DNA of 64,000 nucleotides from G963691835 sp963691835 (GTDB lineage Bacteria; Pseudomonadota; Alphaproteobacteria; Thalassobaculales; Thalassobaculaceae), in contig OY829383.1 in NCBI GenBank assembly GCA_963691835.1, positions 3,534,001-3,598,000 of the forward strand, given 5' to 3'. Position numbers and translations under genes: made by a program. The notes under the pieces were generated by a model. It worked only from the letters and a program-made list of their open reading frames with translations, was not told the DNA's origin and searched no databases. Shown one piece after another: positions 33,963 to 42,956 of this stretch. Each line of letters begins with the position of its first letter. Within the stretch, counting starts at the first letter, position 1.

Positions 33963-34945
33963 AGGCGGTTCGAGTTTCCGAGTTTGGGCCTGTCGAAGAT
34001 GCGCGGCTGGAAGACATTCCGGTCCCGACCCCGGGTGACGGTCAGATCGTCGTTGAGGCAAGGGCGATCGGTGTGAACTTCGCCGACCTCCTCGTGATGG
34101 CCGGGAAGTATCAGGTCAAGCCGCCGCTTCCATTTACAGCGGGGAAGGAGCTTGCCGGAGTTGTCTCAGCGGTAGGGCCTGGTGTCAGCCGATGGTCGGT
34201 CGGTGACCGGGTGATGGGGCAGGTGGAGTACGGGGCTTTCGCCGAGTATGTGGCCGTAGGGGCTGACCAGTGCTCGCCCGTACCCGAAGCGATGCCGTTC
34301 GAGAAGGCCGCAGCGATGGGGATCGCCTACCAGACCGGCTGGTTCGCGCTGTTCGATCGTGGCGATTTCAAACCGGGCGATACGGTTCTGGTGAACGGCG
34401 CATCCGGCGGGGTCGGACTGGCGACGGTTCAGCTTGTCCGGGCACTTGGCGGAACGGCGCTTGCCGGGGTCACCAGCATGTCGAAGGCCGATGCCGTGCT
34501 GGCTGCCGGGGCGCACCACGTTATCGATCTGTCGGGTGAAGATCTTCGGAACGGCCTTCGCGATCAGGTCTACGCGGTGACCGACGGGAAGGGCTGCGAC
34601 ATCTGCGTCGACATGGTCGGTGGCGATGCGTTCGATGCCAGTTTGCGGGCATTGGCTTGGTGTGGCCGTTTGGTCGTTGTCGGTTTCGCAGCGGGCCGGA
34701 TTCCGGAGGTGCGGGCCAACTATCTCCTCGTCAAGAACATCGCCGTCACGGGCCTTCAGTGGTCTGACTACCGGGACCGAACGCCGGAACGGGTCGCCGA
34801 CGCGCAGGAGCGCATGAGTGCTATGGTGGTCGACGGAACCCTTGATGTTCCGGTTATGGAAACCTTTCCCTTGGCGCGATTTGCCGATGCTCTTGGGGTC
34901 CTTGCCGACCGGCGCGTGGTCGGTAAGGTCGTGATGGTACCTTGA
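33959..34945 (+). CDS. Zinc-free NADPH:quinone oxidoreductase / MDR-family enoyl reductase
   Basis: A 328-residue medium-chain reductase. The N-terminal GroES-like domain begins MKAVRVSEFGPVEDARLEDIPVP and lacks catalytic zinc cysteines; the Rossmann motif is VLVNGASGGVGLATVQLV (about 140-157), typical of NADPH enzymes, and DICVDMVGGDAFDASLRALAW follows. It overlaps the racemase stop by 4 nt, so it is the last gene of the operon. It may reduce an enoyl-CoA or a quinone; specificity is not predictable. Confidence 0.88.
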   Translation: MKAVRVSEFGPVEDARLEDIPVPTPGDGQIVVEARAIGVNFADLLVMAGKYQVKPPLPFTAGKELAGVVSAVGPGVSRWSVGDRVMGQVEYGAFAEYVAVGADQCSPVPEAMPFEKAAAMGIAYQTGWFALFDRGDFKPGDTVLVNGASGGVGLATVQLVRALGGTALAGVTSMSKADAVLAAGAHHVIDLSGEDLRNGLRDQVYAVTDGKGCDICVDMVGGDAFDASLRALAWCGRLVVVGFAAGRIPEVRANYLLVKNIAVTGLQWSDYRDRTPERVADAQERMSAMVVDGTLDVPVMETFPLARFADALGVLADRRVVGKVVMVP

Positions 34946-34960
34946 GGCGCGGCTGGCCCT

Positions 34961-36136
34961 CTAATCCCCGGCCATCTTCTGTTTCGTTGGCGGGTCGTCA
35001 TCGTCCTGCCAATAAGGCCTCATCAGCTTGAAGGCGAGTGGCGCCAGGATCACCACCATGCCAATTCGGAAGATGTGGTGCGTCGCGACAAACGCCACAT
35101 CCTGGCCGATGCCGAGTGCGACGATGCTCATCTCCGCGAGCCCTCCTGGCGCGTAGGCCAGCACCACGACGTGCCAGGGGATACCGGTGAACTCCTCCAC
35201 AACGAATCCAACGGCGACCGCGCTGCCCAGCAGAATGATGGTCGAGCCGATCGACACGCGAACGCAGCGAAGCACCTCCGGCACTTTCGAGCCCGCGAAC
35301 CGGCATCCGACACCGCTTCCCAGAACGACCTGAGCTGCGGCAATCAGCGGGCTTGGCAACGACGCCTCGCTCCACCCCACAAGATGGATGATCGCGCTCA
35401 GAACCATCGGCCCGACAAGATAGGCGGCGGGGAGTTTGAGTGCCTTCGCGATGAAGGGTCCCACCACGGCACACGCACCGAGCATCAGCCATTCCTTCGC
35501 GGGCAGATCGAAGCCGGGACCAGCGGGGAGCAACCCCTCCGGCGGCTCATAACCGCCGAAAATCCGAAAGAGAAACGGCAGGGTCATGACGACCAGCAAG
35601 ATGCGGGCGGCGTGGGTGAGGGCGATGATCCGGTCGTCGCCCCCCATTTCCCACCCGACGATGACCATTTCGTTGAGCCCGCCGGGCGAGGAGGAGAAGT
35701 AGGCCGTGATCGGGTCGTAGTTCGCCACGCGGCGGAAGTACAAAAGCACGATCCCGGCGGCGACAATCCCGTAAACGAACAGGCCGGCAATGGACACGAT
35801 CCACTGGCCAATCCGGTCGACCAGCTCCGGCGAGAATGCCGAACCCAGCATGACGCCCAGTATCGTGATCATTACCATGCGGGTCTGCTGCGGGAGCCGA
35901 ATGTTGGCCCCGGCTATGGCAGCCACGGTTGTGAAGACCATGGCACCCATCATCCAGGGCAGAGGAAGCTTCAGCCACGCGAACACGATGCCGCCAACCG
36001 CGCCGATCACCAAGGCGAGCCAGATGGATCCTTTCTTGGATCCAGCCGTCATCTGATCTCCGCCAACGGGTTTGCCGTCAGCGTCGGAGTCCTTTTCCGT
36101 CTCAGTGTCCTTATCGGACACGGGTTCTTTGGTCAT
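34961..36136 (-). CDS. AbrB-family membrane protein (putative transporter)
   Basis: A 391-residue membrane protein with two AbrB repeats. A hydrophilic acidic N-terminus (residues 1-35, rich in Lys/Asp/Glu) precedes about ten helices. Each repeat has the family loop: SSSPGGLNEMVIVG in the first and YAPGGLAEMSIVALG in the second, plus LPLPWMMGAMVF and LPAAYLVGPMVLSA. AbrB proteins in this context are putative transporters; transport is inferred from relatives. The ATG at 36136 overlaps the stop of the aspartoacylase-family gene (ATGA), showing translational coupling, and excludes the longer frame from 36205. Confidence 0.85.
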   Translation of the reverse strand: MTKEPVSDKDTETEKDSDADGKPVGGDQMTAGSKKGSIWLALVIGAVGGIVFAWLKLPLPWMMGAMVFTTVAAIAGANIRLPQQTRMVMITILGVMLGSAFSPELVDRIGQWIVSIAGLFVYGIVAAGIVLLYFRRVANYDPITAYFSSSPGGLNEMVIVGWEMGGDDRIIALTHAARILLVVMTLPFLFRIFGGYEPPEGLLPAGPGFDLPAKEWLMLGACAVVGPFIAKALKLPAAYLVGPMVLSAIIHLVGWSEASLPSPLIAAAQVVLGSGVGCRFAGSKVPEVLRCVRVSIGSTIILLGSAVAVGFVVEEFTGIPWHVVVLAYAPGGLAEMSIVALGIGQDVAFVATHHIFRIGMVVILAPLAFKLMRPYWQDDDDPPTKQKMAGD

Positions 36137-37089
36137 AGAAAGCGGCCAAGGCGCACGGCTGTCTGGCCCCGCCCGAGGCGGCGGGACGGCATGATGAGAA
36201 CGCATCGATCATAGGGCGTTCGAATCTCAAGATCACCATCCCTGGCAAGAGACGTTCCCGCCTTCTCGATCACCTCCATGCCCACATAGCTTCTGAAGAA
36301 CTGGAAGCTGTCGGATCGCACGGTGATCAGGTTCGTGATCTCGATCGTCTTCTGTGGCGGAATGGGTAGGCCGGGCGCCAGATCCTGTGTCAGCTCCGCG
36401 GAGATGGTTCCGGTGATCTCCAGGAACCGGTACAGCGTTTCTAGCGCCACGTCGCCCGAGGAGCGGGCCCAGTGCTGGCCACACTCGACCAGAAGGGCTG
36501 CCGCATCACATCCCGGATCGGAGAACCGACCATAGTCCCGCATCCGGCGGCCTGCCGCGTGCCCAGCGTCAACGATCACATACTCCGGGTACGCAATAGC
36601 CTCCGCCAACTCCCGGCCCTTTGGCAGTATGCCGGAGAGCATCAACGGGGTTGTTGCATGCTGCATCGAGTGGATGTCGAGAAGATAGTCGACGTCCTCG
36701 AGCAGCGGCCGGACGATACGCGCCCGGCGCGTTTCGACCGTATCCCGCGGTCCGTCCAGCACCTCTTCATCCCAGACGCGATTGAAGTCTTCTTCGACAA
36801 AGCGGGAGACGGTCGGGTAGTGGGGGTCGAACGTTTCGTAAGCTGCGACGTTGCAGAAGCCGACGGTCAGCCTTCCGACCTTTGGCCGGACATCGTTACG
36901 AAGTAGGTGGTCAAGTGCGACCGCGCCGCAAAGCTCGTTCCCATGGGTCAGGGCCGTCACCATGACGTGAGGACCGTCAACACCGGAGTCGAAGGTGGTG
37001 AAGTAGTCCACACCGGTGTTGCCAGCTTTGTACGGCGACAGATCCGGTGGGATGAGCTCAATCGGGTACTGCGCAGGGTCGTTGCTCAC
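36133..37089 (-). CDS. Succinylglutamate desuccinylase/aspartoacylase-family hydrolase
   Basis: A 318-residue zinc hydrolase of the M14-like AstE/ASPA family. The zinc ligands are in ALTHGNELCGA (His/Glu) and DYLLDIHSMQH (His), and a catalytic-type Glu in AALLVECGQHW. Members cleave N-acyl groups from amino acids (N-acetylaspartate, N2-succinylglutamate) or acylated small molecules. It is divergent from a Dpp-type importer whose last gene is an N-formylglutamate amidohydrolase relative and is coupled to an AbrB-like transporter; together these point to use of N-acyl amino acids (inference). Confidence 0.87.
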   Translation of the reverse strand: MSNDPAQYPIELIPPDLSPYKAGNTGVDYFTTFDSGVDGPHVMVTALTHGNELCGAVALDHLLRNDVRPKVGRLTVGFCNVAAYETFDPHYPTVSRFVEEDFNRVWDEEVLDGPRDTVETRRARIVRPLLEDVDYLLDIHSMQHATTPLMLSGILPKGRELAEAIAYPEYVIVDAGHAAGRRMRDYGRFSDPGCDAAALLVECGQHWARSSGDVALETLYRFLEITGTISAELTQDLAPGLPIPPQKTIEITNLITVRSDSFQFFRSYVGMEVIEKAGTSLARDGDLEIRTPYDRCVLIMPSRRLGRGQTAVRLGRFL

Positions 37090-37307
37090 CAGCGGGTCTC
37101 CGATCCCAGGCTATTGCGTTTCATCGAACACAGTAGCGCGGTTCCCTGTCCGCCTTCTATGGGTCCAGGAATTGTGGTCTTTCATGGCAAGTTTGCTGCG
37201 GACCGGCGTTGCGGGTGCCGTCGTAATGGGCCATCCTTCAAGCAACGCCGCGTTTTGCTGCACTGCGGCGAGCGAAAAATATTACGTCGGAACAGGAGAG
37301 CTGAGTG

Positions 37308-38924
37308 ATGCAGAAACTGACGCGAATGGGCGTGGCGCTGGGTGCCGTCATGCTGTACTCGGGGGTCGCGGTCGCCGCGGACATCACGATCGGGATCCGG
37401 TCGGAACCATCGTCTGTCGATCCGTATTTCCACAATCTGGGCCCGAACAATGCGATGAACGGTCAGATCTTTGGCCGTCTCGTTGACTTTGATTCCAACC
37501 AGCAACTGTTCCCGCGTCTCGCCGAATCCTACAAGGCGATCGACGACACCACGTGGGAATTCAAGCTTCGTAAGGGCGTCAAGTTCCACGACGGCAGCGA
37601 TTTCACGGTCGATGACGTGATCTTCTCGTTCGAACGGGCGGATGGATACACCGGCGGCAACTCCAGCTTCCGGACCTACACGAAGGGCAAGACCCTTAAG
37701 AAGATCGACGATCACACGCTGCACATCATCACCGAAGCGCCGTATCCGCTGATGCCGAACGACATGACGACCGTCATGATCATGTCGTCCGAAGCCAAAG
37801 GCACGGGTGAGGCCGGAACGAACTTCGGCATCTCGGCAGAGGACTTCAACAAGGGCCTCGCTGCTATCGGCACCGGTCCTTACAAGTTCGTCGAGTGGAA
37901 AAAAGGCGAGGAGATGGTCCTCGAGAAGTTCGACGGCTACACGGGTCAGATTGCTCAGCCGTGGGACAAGGTGACCTTCAAGTTCATCAAGTCCGAGGCA
38001 GCCCGGGTCGCGGCACTTCTGGCCGGTGACGTCGACATGATCGACAACGTCCCCACGGTCGACATCGCGCGGCTGAAGCAGGATTCCAACGTCGCGTTGA
38101 GTTCCGGCATCTCCAACCGGGTCATCTATCTCCACCTTGATCAATTCCGGGACAAGTCGCCCTTCGTGACCGACAAGGCTGGCAACCCGATGGACAAGAA
38201 CCCGCTGCGGGATGCCCGGGTGCGTAAGGCGATCTCCATGCTCATCAACCGGGAGGCCATTGTGGACCGGGTGATGGAAGGTGTGGCGATCCCGGCCGGT
38301 CAGCTTCTGCCGGAAGGCTTCTTCGGGCGCTCCCCGAACCTTTCGCCGGAGGCCTATGATCCGGCAGGTGCGAAGAAGCTCCTGGCCGAGGCAGGCTGGG
38401 GCGACGGTTTTGGTCTCACGATCCATGGCCCGAACGACCGCTACATCAACGATGCCAAGATCGCCGAGGCGATCGGCCAGATGCTGACGGCGGCTGGCAT
38501 CCCGACCAAGGTCGAGACCATGCCGAAGAACGTCTACTTCCGGCGCGCGTCCAAGGGCGGCGAGGGCGGTCAGCCTGAGTTCAGCTTCGTCCTGGTCGGC
38601 TGGGGCTCCGGCACGGGTGAGGCGTCCTCTCCGCTGAAGTCGCTTCTGTCCACGCACAATCCGGATAAGGGCCGTGGCGCCTCCAACCGCGGCCGGCACT
38701 CCGACCCGAAGGTCGATGAGCTGCTGACCAAGGCATTGGCCACGGTGAATGACGCGGAGCGTCAGAACCTTCTGGCCGCCGCCACGGATGCCGCGATCGG
38801 CGCGAACCAGGGCATCATCCCGCTCCACTATCAGGTCAACACCTGGGCCACGCGGAAGGGCCTCAAGTACCTGCCGCGGACGGATGAGCGGACGACCGCC
38901 TACGACCTTCTGCCCGCGAATTGA
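37308..38924 (+). CDS. Peptide/nickel-type ABC transporter substrate-binding protein (SBP_bac_5)
   Basis: A 538-residue DppA/OppA-like protein. An N-terminal signal peptide ends GVAVAAD near residue 24. The mature part starts DITIGIRSEPSSVDPYFHNLGPNN, followed by YKAIDDTTWEFKLRKGVKFHDG and the family signature; WKKGEEMVLEKFDGY and FKFIKSEAARVAALLAGDVD belong to lobe I and II. It binds peptides or related ligands in the periplasm. The ATG at 37308 has AGGAGAG upstream. First gene of the operon; the following 13-bp hairpin may raise its level over the permeases. Confidence 0.92.
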   Translation: MQKLTRMGVALGAVMLYSGVAVAADITIGIRSEPSSVDPYFHNLGPNNAMNGQIFGRLVDFDSNQQLFPRLAESYKAIDDTTWEFKLRKGVKFHDGSDFTVDDVIFSFERADGYTGGNSSFRTYTKGKTLKKIDDHTLHIITEAPYPLMPNDMTTVMIMSSEAKGTGEAGTNFGISAEDFNKGLAAIGTGPYKFVEWKKGEEMVLEKFDGYTGQIAQPWDKVTFKFIKSEAARVAALLAGDVDMIDNVPTVDIARLKQDSNVALSSGISNRVIYLHLDQFRDKSPFVTDKAGNPMDKNPLRDARVRKAISMLINREAIVDRVMEGVAIPAGQLLPEGFFGRSPNLSPEAYDPAGAKKLLAEAGWGDGFGLTIHGPNDRYINDAKIAEAIGQMLTAAGIPTKVETMPKNVYFRRASKGGEGGQPEFSFVLVGWGSGTGEASSPLKSLLSTHNPDKGRGASNRGRHSDPKVDELLTKALATVNDAERQNLLAAATDAAIGANQGIIPLHYQVNTWATRKGLKYLPRTDERTTAYDLLPAN

Positions 38925-38934
38925 GGCAGACCGC

Positions 38935-38963
38935 ACGGCCGGGCACCTGAGGTGCCCGGCCGT
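38935..38963 (+). promoter_or_regulatory. Strong intercistronic hairpin between binding protein and permease genes
   Basis: ACGGCCGGGCACC pairs perfectly with GGTGCCCGGCCGT around the loop TGA. There is no T tract, so it is more likely an mRNA-stabilising or partial-termination element than a full terminator. It would allow more binding protein than permease to be made, as in malE-malF. Confidence 0.65.
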
Positions 38964-39010
38964 CGCCTCTCCCGGCTACCCGCCACCTCGATCTTGAGGA
39001 GTCTGAACTC

Positions 39011-39988
39011 ATGACGGTCTTCGTCATCCGGCGACTTATGCAGGCCTTCGTCGTGGTCGTTGTCATGTCGTTTCTGGTCTTCTCGGGCGTGTTCCTGATT
39101 GGCGACCCTGTCGACATTCTGGTCGCCGATGACGCGGATCAGGCGGAGCGGGAGCAGGTCATTCGCGACATGGGGCTCGACCAACCCTTTGTCGTTCAGT
39201 ACGGACGTTTCCTTGTGAACGCGGTCCAAGGCGATCTCGGCGATTCATTCGTGTTCGACGAGCCGGCCCTTCAGTTGATTCTGGAGCGGATGCCGGCCAC
39301 GCTCGAGTTGGCCGTTGTGGCCCTGCTGATCGCCATCATCTTCGGCATACCGCTTGGCGTATGGGCTGGATTGAGACCGGATTCCGTCTTTGCGAAGACT
39401 GTCATGACGGGCTCCATCTTCGGCTTCAGCCTGCCGACTTTCTGGGTCGGGATCATGATGATCCTGCTGTTCGCCGTCATATTGGGCTGGTTGCCCTCAT
39501 TCGGGCGTGGGGACGTTCAATACATTCTGGGCATCCCGATAAGCGTGCTGTCGTGGGACGGCTTCAGCCACATCCTGATGCCCGCGGTGAACCTGGCCCT
39601 GTTCAAACTCTCTCTTGTTATCCGTCTGGCACGGGCCGGGACCCGAGAGGTCGTTCATCAGGACTATGTGAAGTTCGCCCGGGCCAAGGGTCTGACTGAG
39701 ACCCGGATCGTCATGGTGCACGTCATGAAGAACATTCTGATCCCGGTGGTGACCGTCCTTGGCCTGGAATTCGGCGGGTTGGTGGCGTTTTCTGTTGTGA
39801 CCGAGACCGTGTTTGCGTGGCCCGGCATGGGCAAGCTGCTGATCGACTCGATCGGTCAGCTCGACCGGCCTGTGATCGTGGCCTACCTGATGATCATCGT
39901 GACCTTCTTCGTCGTCATCAATCTGGTGGTCGACGTTCTCTATTCGGTGCTGGATCCCCGGGTCCGGCTGCAAGATGTGAAGGCGTAA
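39011..39988 (+). CDS. Dipeptide-type ABC transporter permease (DppB-like)
   Basis: A 325-residue inner-membrane permease of the DppB/OppB type. It begins with MTVFVIRRLMQAFVVVVVMSF and the short periplasmic segment DQAEREQVIRDMGLDQPFVVQYGRF; the EAA cytoplasmic loop is RLARAGTREVVHQDYVKFARAKG, contacting the ATPases. Six transmembrane helices are expected. It forms the channel with the DppC-like gene that follows at 4 nt, and lies 86 nt downstream of the binding-protein gene, separated by a strong hairpin. Confidence 0.92.
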   Translation: MTVFVIRRLMQAFVVVVVMSFLVFSGVFLIGDPVDILVADDADQAEREQVIRDMGLDQPFVVQYGRFLVNAVQGDLGDSFVFDEPALQLILERMPATLELAVVALLIAIIFGIPLGVWAGLRPDSVFAKTVMTGSIFGFSLPTFWVGIMMILLFAVILGWLPSFGRGDVQYILGIPISVLSWDGFSHILMPAVNLALFKLSLVIRLARAGTREVVHQDYVKFARAKGLTETRIVMVHVMKNILIPVVTVLGLEFGGLVAFSVVTETVFAWPGMGKLLIDSIGQLDRPVIVAYLMIIVTFFVVINLVVDVLYSVLDPRVRLQDVKA

Positions 39989-39992
39989 GACC

Positions 39993-40925
39993 ATGACGGC
40001 GATCCAAGAAGACGGTGTTGTCCAGGCGCCCGGCGCCGCCCAACCGGAAGTGGTCGACACGCCCTTCCGCCGGTTTCTGTCGGACTTTATGGAAAGCAAG
40101 GTCGCGGTTTTCGGCTTCTTTGTGATGATGCTGATCATCCTGACCGCGATCTTTGCACCGTGGATCTCGCCAACCGATCCTTACGATCTTGCGTCGGTCA
40201 GCATCCTCGATAACAAGCTGGAGCCTGGTAAGCAGCTTATGTCCGGCGTGACGGCACAGCTTGGCACCGACGGCTCCGGCCGGGATGTGATGAGCTCCAT
40301 CATCTACGGGTTGCGCACCAGCCTGACCGTGGGTGTGGGCAGCGGCGTCATCGCCCTGGTGATCGGTGTGGCCATCGGCTTGGTCGCGGCGTATTTCGGC
40401 GGCTGGATCGATACGCTGATCATGCGGATCGTCGACATTCAACTCAGCTTCCCGGCCATCCTTGTCGCCCTGGTCCTGCTGGTGACATTGGGTAAGGGCG
40501 TGGACAAGACCATCATCGCGCTGGTCGCCGTTCAGTGGGCGTACTACGCCAGAACGGTGCGGGGCAGCGCACTCGTCGAACGTCGAAAGGAGTACATCGA
40601 GGCGGCGGCGTGTCTGGCCCTGTCCAACCCGCGGATTGTGTTCCGGCATCTGCTGCCCAATTGCGTGGCCCCGATCATTGTTGTTGGAACCCTCCAGGTC
40701 GCCCACGCGATCTCGCTTGAAGCGACGCTGAGTTTCCTCGGCCTGGGCATGCCGGAGACGGAACCGTCGCTCGGGCGCCTGATCTCGAATGGTGCGGAGT
40801 TCATCCTGTCCGGTAAGTATTGGATCAGCCTCTATCCCGGCCTCGCACTCCTGGTGACGATCGTCAGCATCAACGTTGTTGGCGATCGCCTGCGCGACGT
40901 CCTGAACCCCCGCCTCCAGAAGTGA
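39993..40925 (+). CDS. Dipeptide-type ABC transporter permease (DppC-like)
   Basis: A 310-residue permease of the DppC/OppC type. An N-terminal extended segment with FMESKVAVFGFFVMMLIIL precedes the extracytoplasmic TDPYDL, the loop GTDGSGRDVMSSIIYGLRTSL and the EAA region GSALVERRKEYIEAAACLALSN, which docks the ATPases. The second half has the usual SLEATLSFLGLGMPETEPSLGRLIS ending. Partner of the DppB-like permease just upstream and of two ATPases downstream. Confidence 0.92.
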   Translation: MTAIQEDGVVQAPGAAQPEVVDTPFRRFLSDFMESKVAVFGFFVMMLIILTAIFAPWISPTDPYDLASVSILDNKLEPGKQLMSGVTAQLGTDGSGRDVMSSIIYGLRTSLTVGVGSGVIALVIGVAIGLVAAYFGGWIDTLIMRIVDIQLSFPAILVALVLLVTLGKGVDKTIIALVAVQWAYYARTVRGSALVERRKEYIEAAACLALSNPRIVFRHLLPNCVAPIIVVGTLQVAHAISLEATLSFLGLGMPETEPSLGRLISNGAEFILSGKYWISLYPGLALLVTIVSINVVGDRLRDVLNPRLQK

Positions 40926-40935
40926 GCGACGCGAC

Positions 40936-41958
40936 ATGACCACAGCGGAAACGCCCACGCTCGATGTTGTCGGGCTGGAGACGCACTTCTTCACCAAGGC
41001 CGGCGTCGTAAAGGCCGTGAACGAGGTGAGCTTCTCGGTGGGCCGGGGAAAGGTGCTCGGCCTCGTCGGTGAGTCCGGTTCCGGGAAGACCGTTACCGGC
41101 TTCTCTATCCTGGGACTGGTGGATGAGCCGGGCCGGGTCGTCGGCGGTCAGATCAAGTTCAAGGGCGAGGATCTCGTAACGGCAGGCCCGGACAGAATGC
41201 GGGCGCTGCGGGGCAGCGAGGTCGCCATGATCTTCCAAGATCCGATGATGACCTTGAACCCGGTCCTCCGGATCGACACCCAGATGATCGAGGCCATCCA
41301 GGCCCACGAGGCTGTAACGACCGAGGAGGCACGGCAGCGCTCAAGGGATGCATTGGGGCTCGTCGGCATTCCGTCTCCTGATGAGCGTCTTCGCGCCTAC
41401 CCGCACCAATTCTCCGGCGGCATGCGTCAGCGGGTCGCCATCGCGATCGCCATGCTCAACAAGCCCGAGCTGATCGTCGCGGATGAGCCGACGACCGCCC
41501 TCGACGTGACGATCCAGGGTCAGATCCTCTACGAGGTTCAGAAGCTGTGTGAGCAGACGGGGACGGCCCTTATCTGGATCACCCATGATCTCTCCGTGGT
41601 CGCCGGACTAGCGGATGAGATCTGCGTCATGTATGCGGGCCGGATCGTAGAACACGGGACCGTCGACGAGGTGCTGGACGACCCCGCGCACCCCTACACC
41701 CATGGTTTGATCGGCTCGGTGCCAAGCCGGAACTGGCGGGGGGAGCCGCTCTCTCAGATCCCGGGCATGACGCCGTCTCTTCTCAAGCTGCCGGGCGGGT
41801 GTGCTTTCCGCACTCGATGCCCGCGCACGACGGATGCCTGCCTGATCGAGCCGGAAGAGATCCGGCCCATTCCGGGGCGCCGTTTGCGCTGTCACCATCC
41901 CCATATTGACGCCGCGCCGGTTCCCGAGGCGGCCGCAGCCGCGGAGACCACGGCATGA
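40936..41958 (+). CDS. Oligopeptide/dipeptide ABC ATPase (DppD-like)
   Basis: A 340-residue ABC ATPase. Walker A is GESGSGKT, the Q-loop MIFQDPMM, the signature FSGGMRQR, Walker B LIVADEPTTALD, and the H-loop THDLS. The C-terminal oligo-HPY extension has the CxxRCP-type element CAFRTRCPRTTDAC, which in these transporters can bind an Fe-S cluster. It pairs with the DppF-like ATPase downstream; the genes overlap by 4 nt. It powers import through the adjacent permeases. Confidence 0.93.
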   Translation: MTTAETPTLDVVGLETHFFTKAGVVKAVNEVSFSVGRGKVLGLVGESGSGKTVTGFSILGLVDEPGRVVGGQIKFKGEDLVTAGPDRMRALRGSEVAMIFQDPMMTLNPVLRIDTQMIEAIQAHEAVTTEEARQRSRDALGLVGIPSPDERLRAYPHQFSGGMRQRVAIAIAMLNKPELIVADEPTTALDVTIQGQILYEVQKLCEQTGTALIWITHDLSVVAGLADEICVMYAGRIVEHGTVDEVLDDPAHPYTHGLIGSVPSRNWRGEPLSQIPGMTPSLLKLPGGCAFRTRCPRTTDACLIEPEEIRPIPGRRLRCHHPHIDAAPVPEAAAAAETTA

Positions 41959-42956
41959 CAGACGCCCCGATCCTTGAGTTGCGCGGCGTCTCCAAGCGGT
42001 TCGTGAAACCGCTCGACCTCGCGGGAAAAATCGCGCAGCGCCTTGGCTCCGATATCCGGGAAGAGGTTGTGCATGCGGTCGACGACGTCTCTCTGACCAT
42101 CGCGGATGGCGAGGTTGTCGGCCTGGTGGGGGAGTCCGGGTGCGGCAAGTCGACCCTTGGTCGGGTCGTCGCCGGGGTCCATCCGCCAAGCAATGGGTCG
42201 GTGCATTTCCGGGGTAAGGAGGTCAAAGCTCTGTCGGGCCCGGAAGCCCGGGATACGGCCCTTAAGATCCAGATGATCTTCCAGGACCCGATGAGCTCGC
42301 TCAATCCACGGCTGCGGGTGGCGGACATCATTGGTGAGGCGCCGACCGTCCACGGCGTGGTCTCGAAGGAGAATGCCGAGACGTACGTCCAGGAAGTGAT
42401 GGAGCGGGTTGGCCTCGACCCGACCTACACCCGCCGCTATGCGCACCAGTTCTCCGGCGGTCAGCGTCAGCGGATCGGTATCGCGCGGGCGTTGGCTGTG
42501 AAGCCGGAGTTCCTCGTCTGTGATGAGTCGGTCGCCGCCCTCGACGTCTCCATTCAGGCGCAGGTGCTCAATCTCTTCATGCGTCTGCGCGAAGAGCTAA
42601 GCCTCACCTATCTTTTCATCAGCCATGATCTGGGTGTGGTTGAGCATCTGAGCGACCGGGTGGTCATCATGTATCTCGGGCGGGTGGTGGAGATTGCACC
42701 GACGGATGATCTGTTCCGAGAGGCTAATCATCCCTACACACAGGCGCTCCTGGCTGAAGTGCCACGTCTTGAGACCCGCAAGCGGAAGTTCGCACCGGTG
42801 AAGGGAGAGATCCCGTCGCCGCTTGACCCACCGCCGGGCTGCCATTTCCATCCTCGTTGTCCTCACGCGACAGAGCGCTGCAAAGTCGAGCAGCCGATTC
42901 TCAAGCCGGTCGCTTCGGGACGTTGGTCGGCCTGCCACCTCAATGACGGGCCGTGA
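41955..42956 (+). CDS. Oligopeptide/dipeptide ABC ATPase (DppF-like)
   Basis: A 333-residue ABC ATPase. Walker A is GESGCGKST, the Q-loop MIFQDPMSSLNPR, the signature FSGGQRQR, Walker B FLVCDESVAALD (Ser for the more usual Pro after Glu) and the H-loop SHDLGVVEH. It has the oligo-HPY C-terminus with HFHPRCPHATERC. It forms a heterodimer with the preceding ATPase. Its stop overlaps the next GTG start (GTGA), indicating coupling to the amidohydrolase gene. Confidence 0.93.
   Translation: MTDAPILELRGVSKRFVKPLDLAGKIAQRLGSDIREEVVHAVDDVSLTIADGEVVGLVGESGCGKSTLGRVVAGVHPPSNGSVHFRGKEVKALSGPEARDTALKIQMIFQDPMSSLNPRLRVADIIGEAPTVHGVVSKENAETYVQEVMERVGLDPTYTRRYAHQFSGGQRQRIGIARALAVKPEFLVCDESVAALDVSIQAQVLNLFMRLREELSLTYLFISHDLGVVEHLSDRVVIMYLGRVVEIAPTDDLFREANHPYTQALLAEVPRLETRKRKFAPVKGEIPSPLDPPPGCHFHPRCPHATERCKVEQPILKPVASGRWSACHLNDGP

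Noticed and set aside
37182..38936. 584-codon minus-strand frame
   Set aside because: Antisense to the binding-protein gene; no domain, His/Arg-rich as expected for a GC-rich shadow frame.
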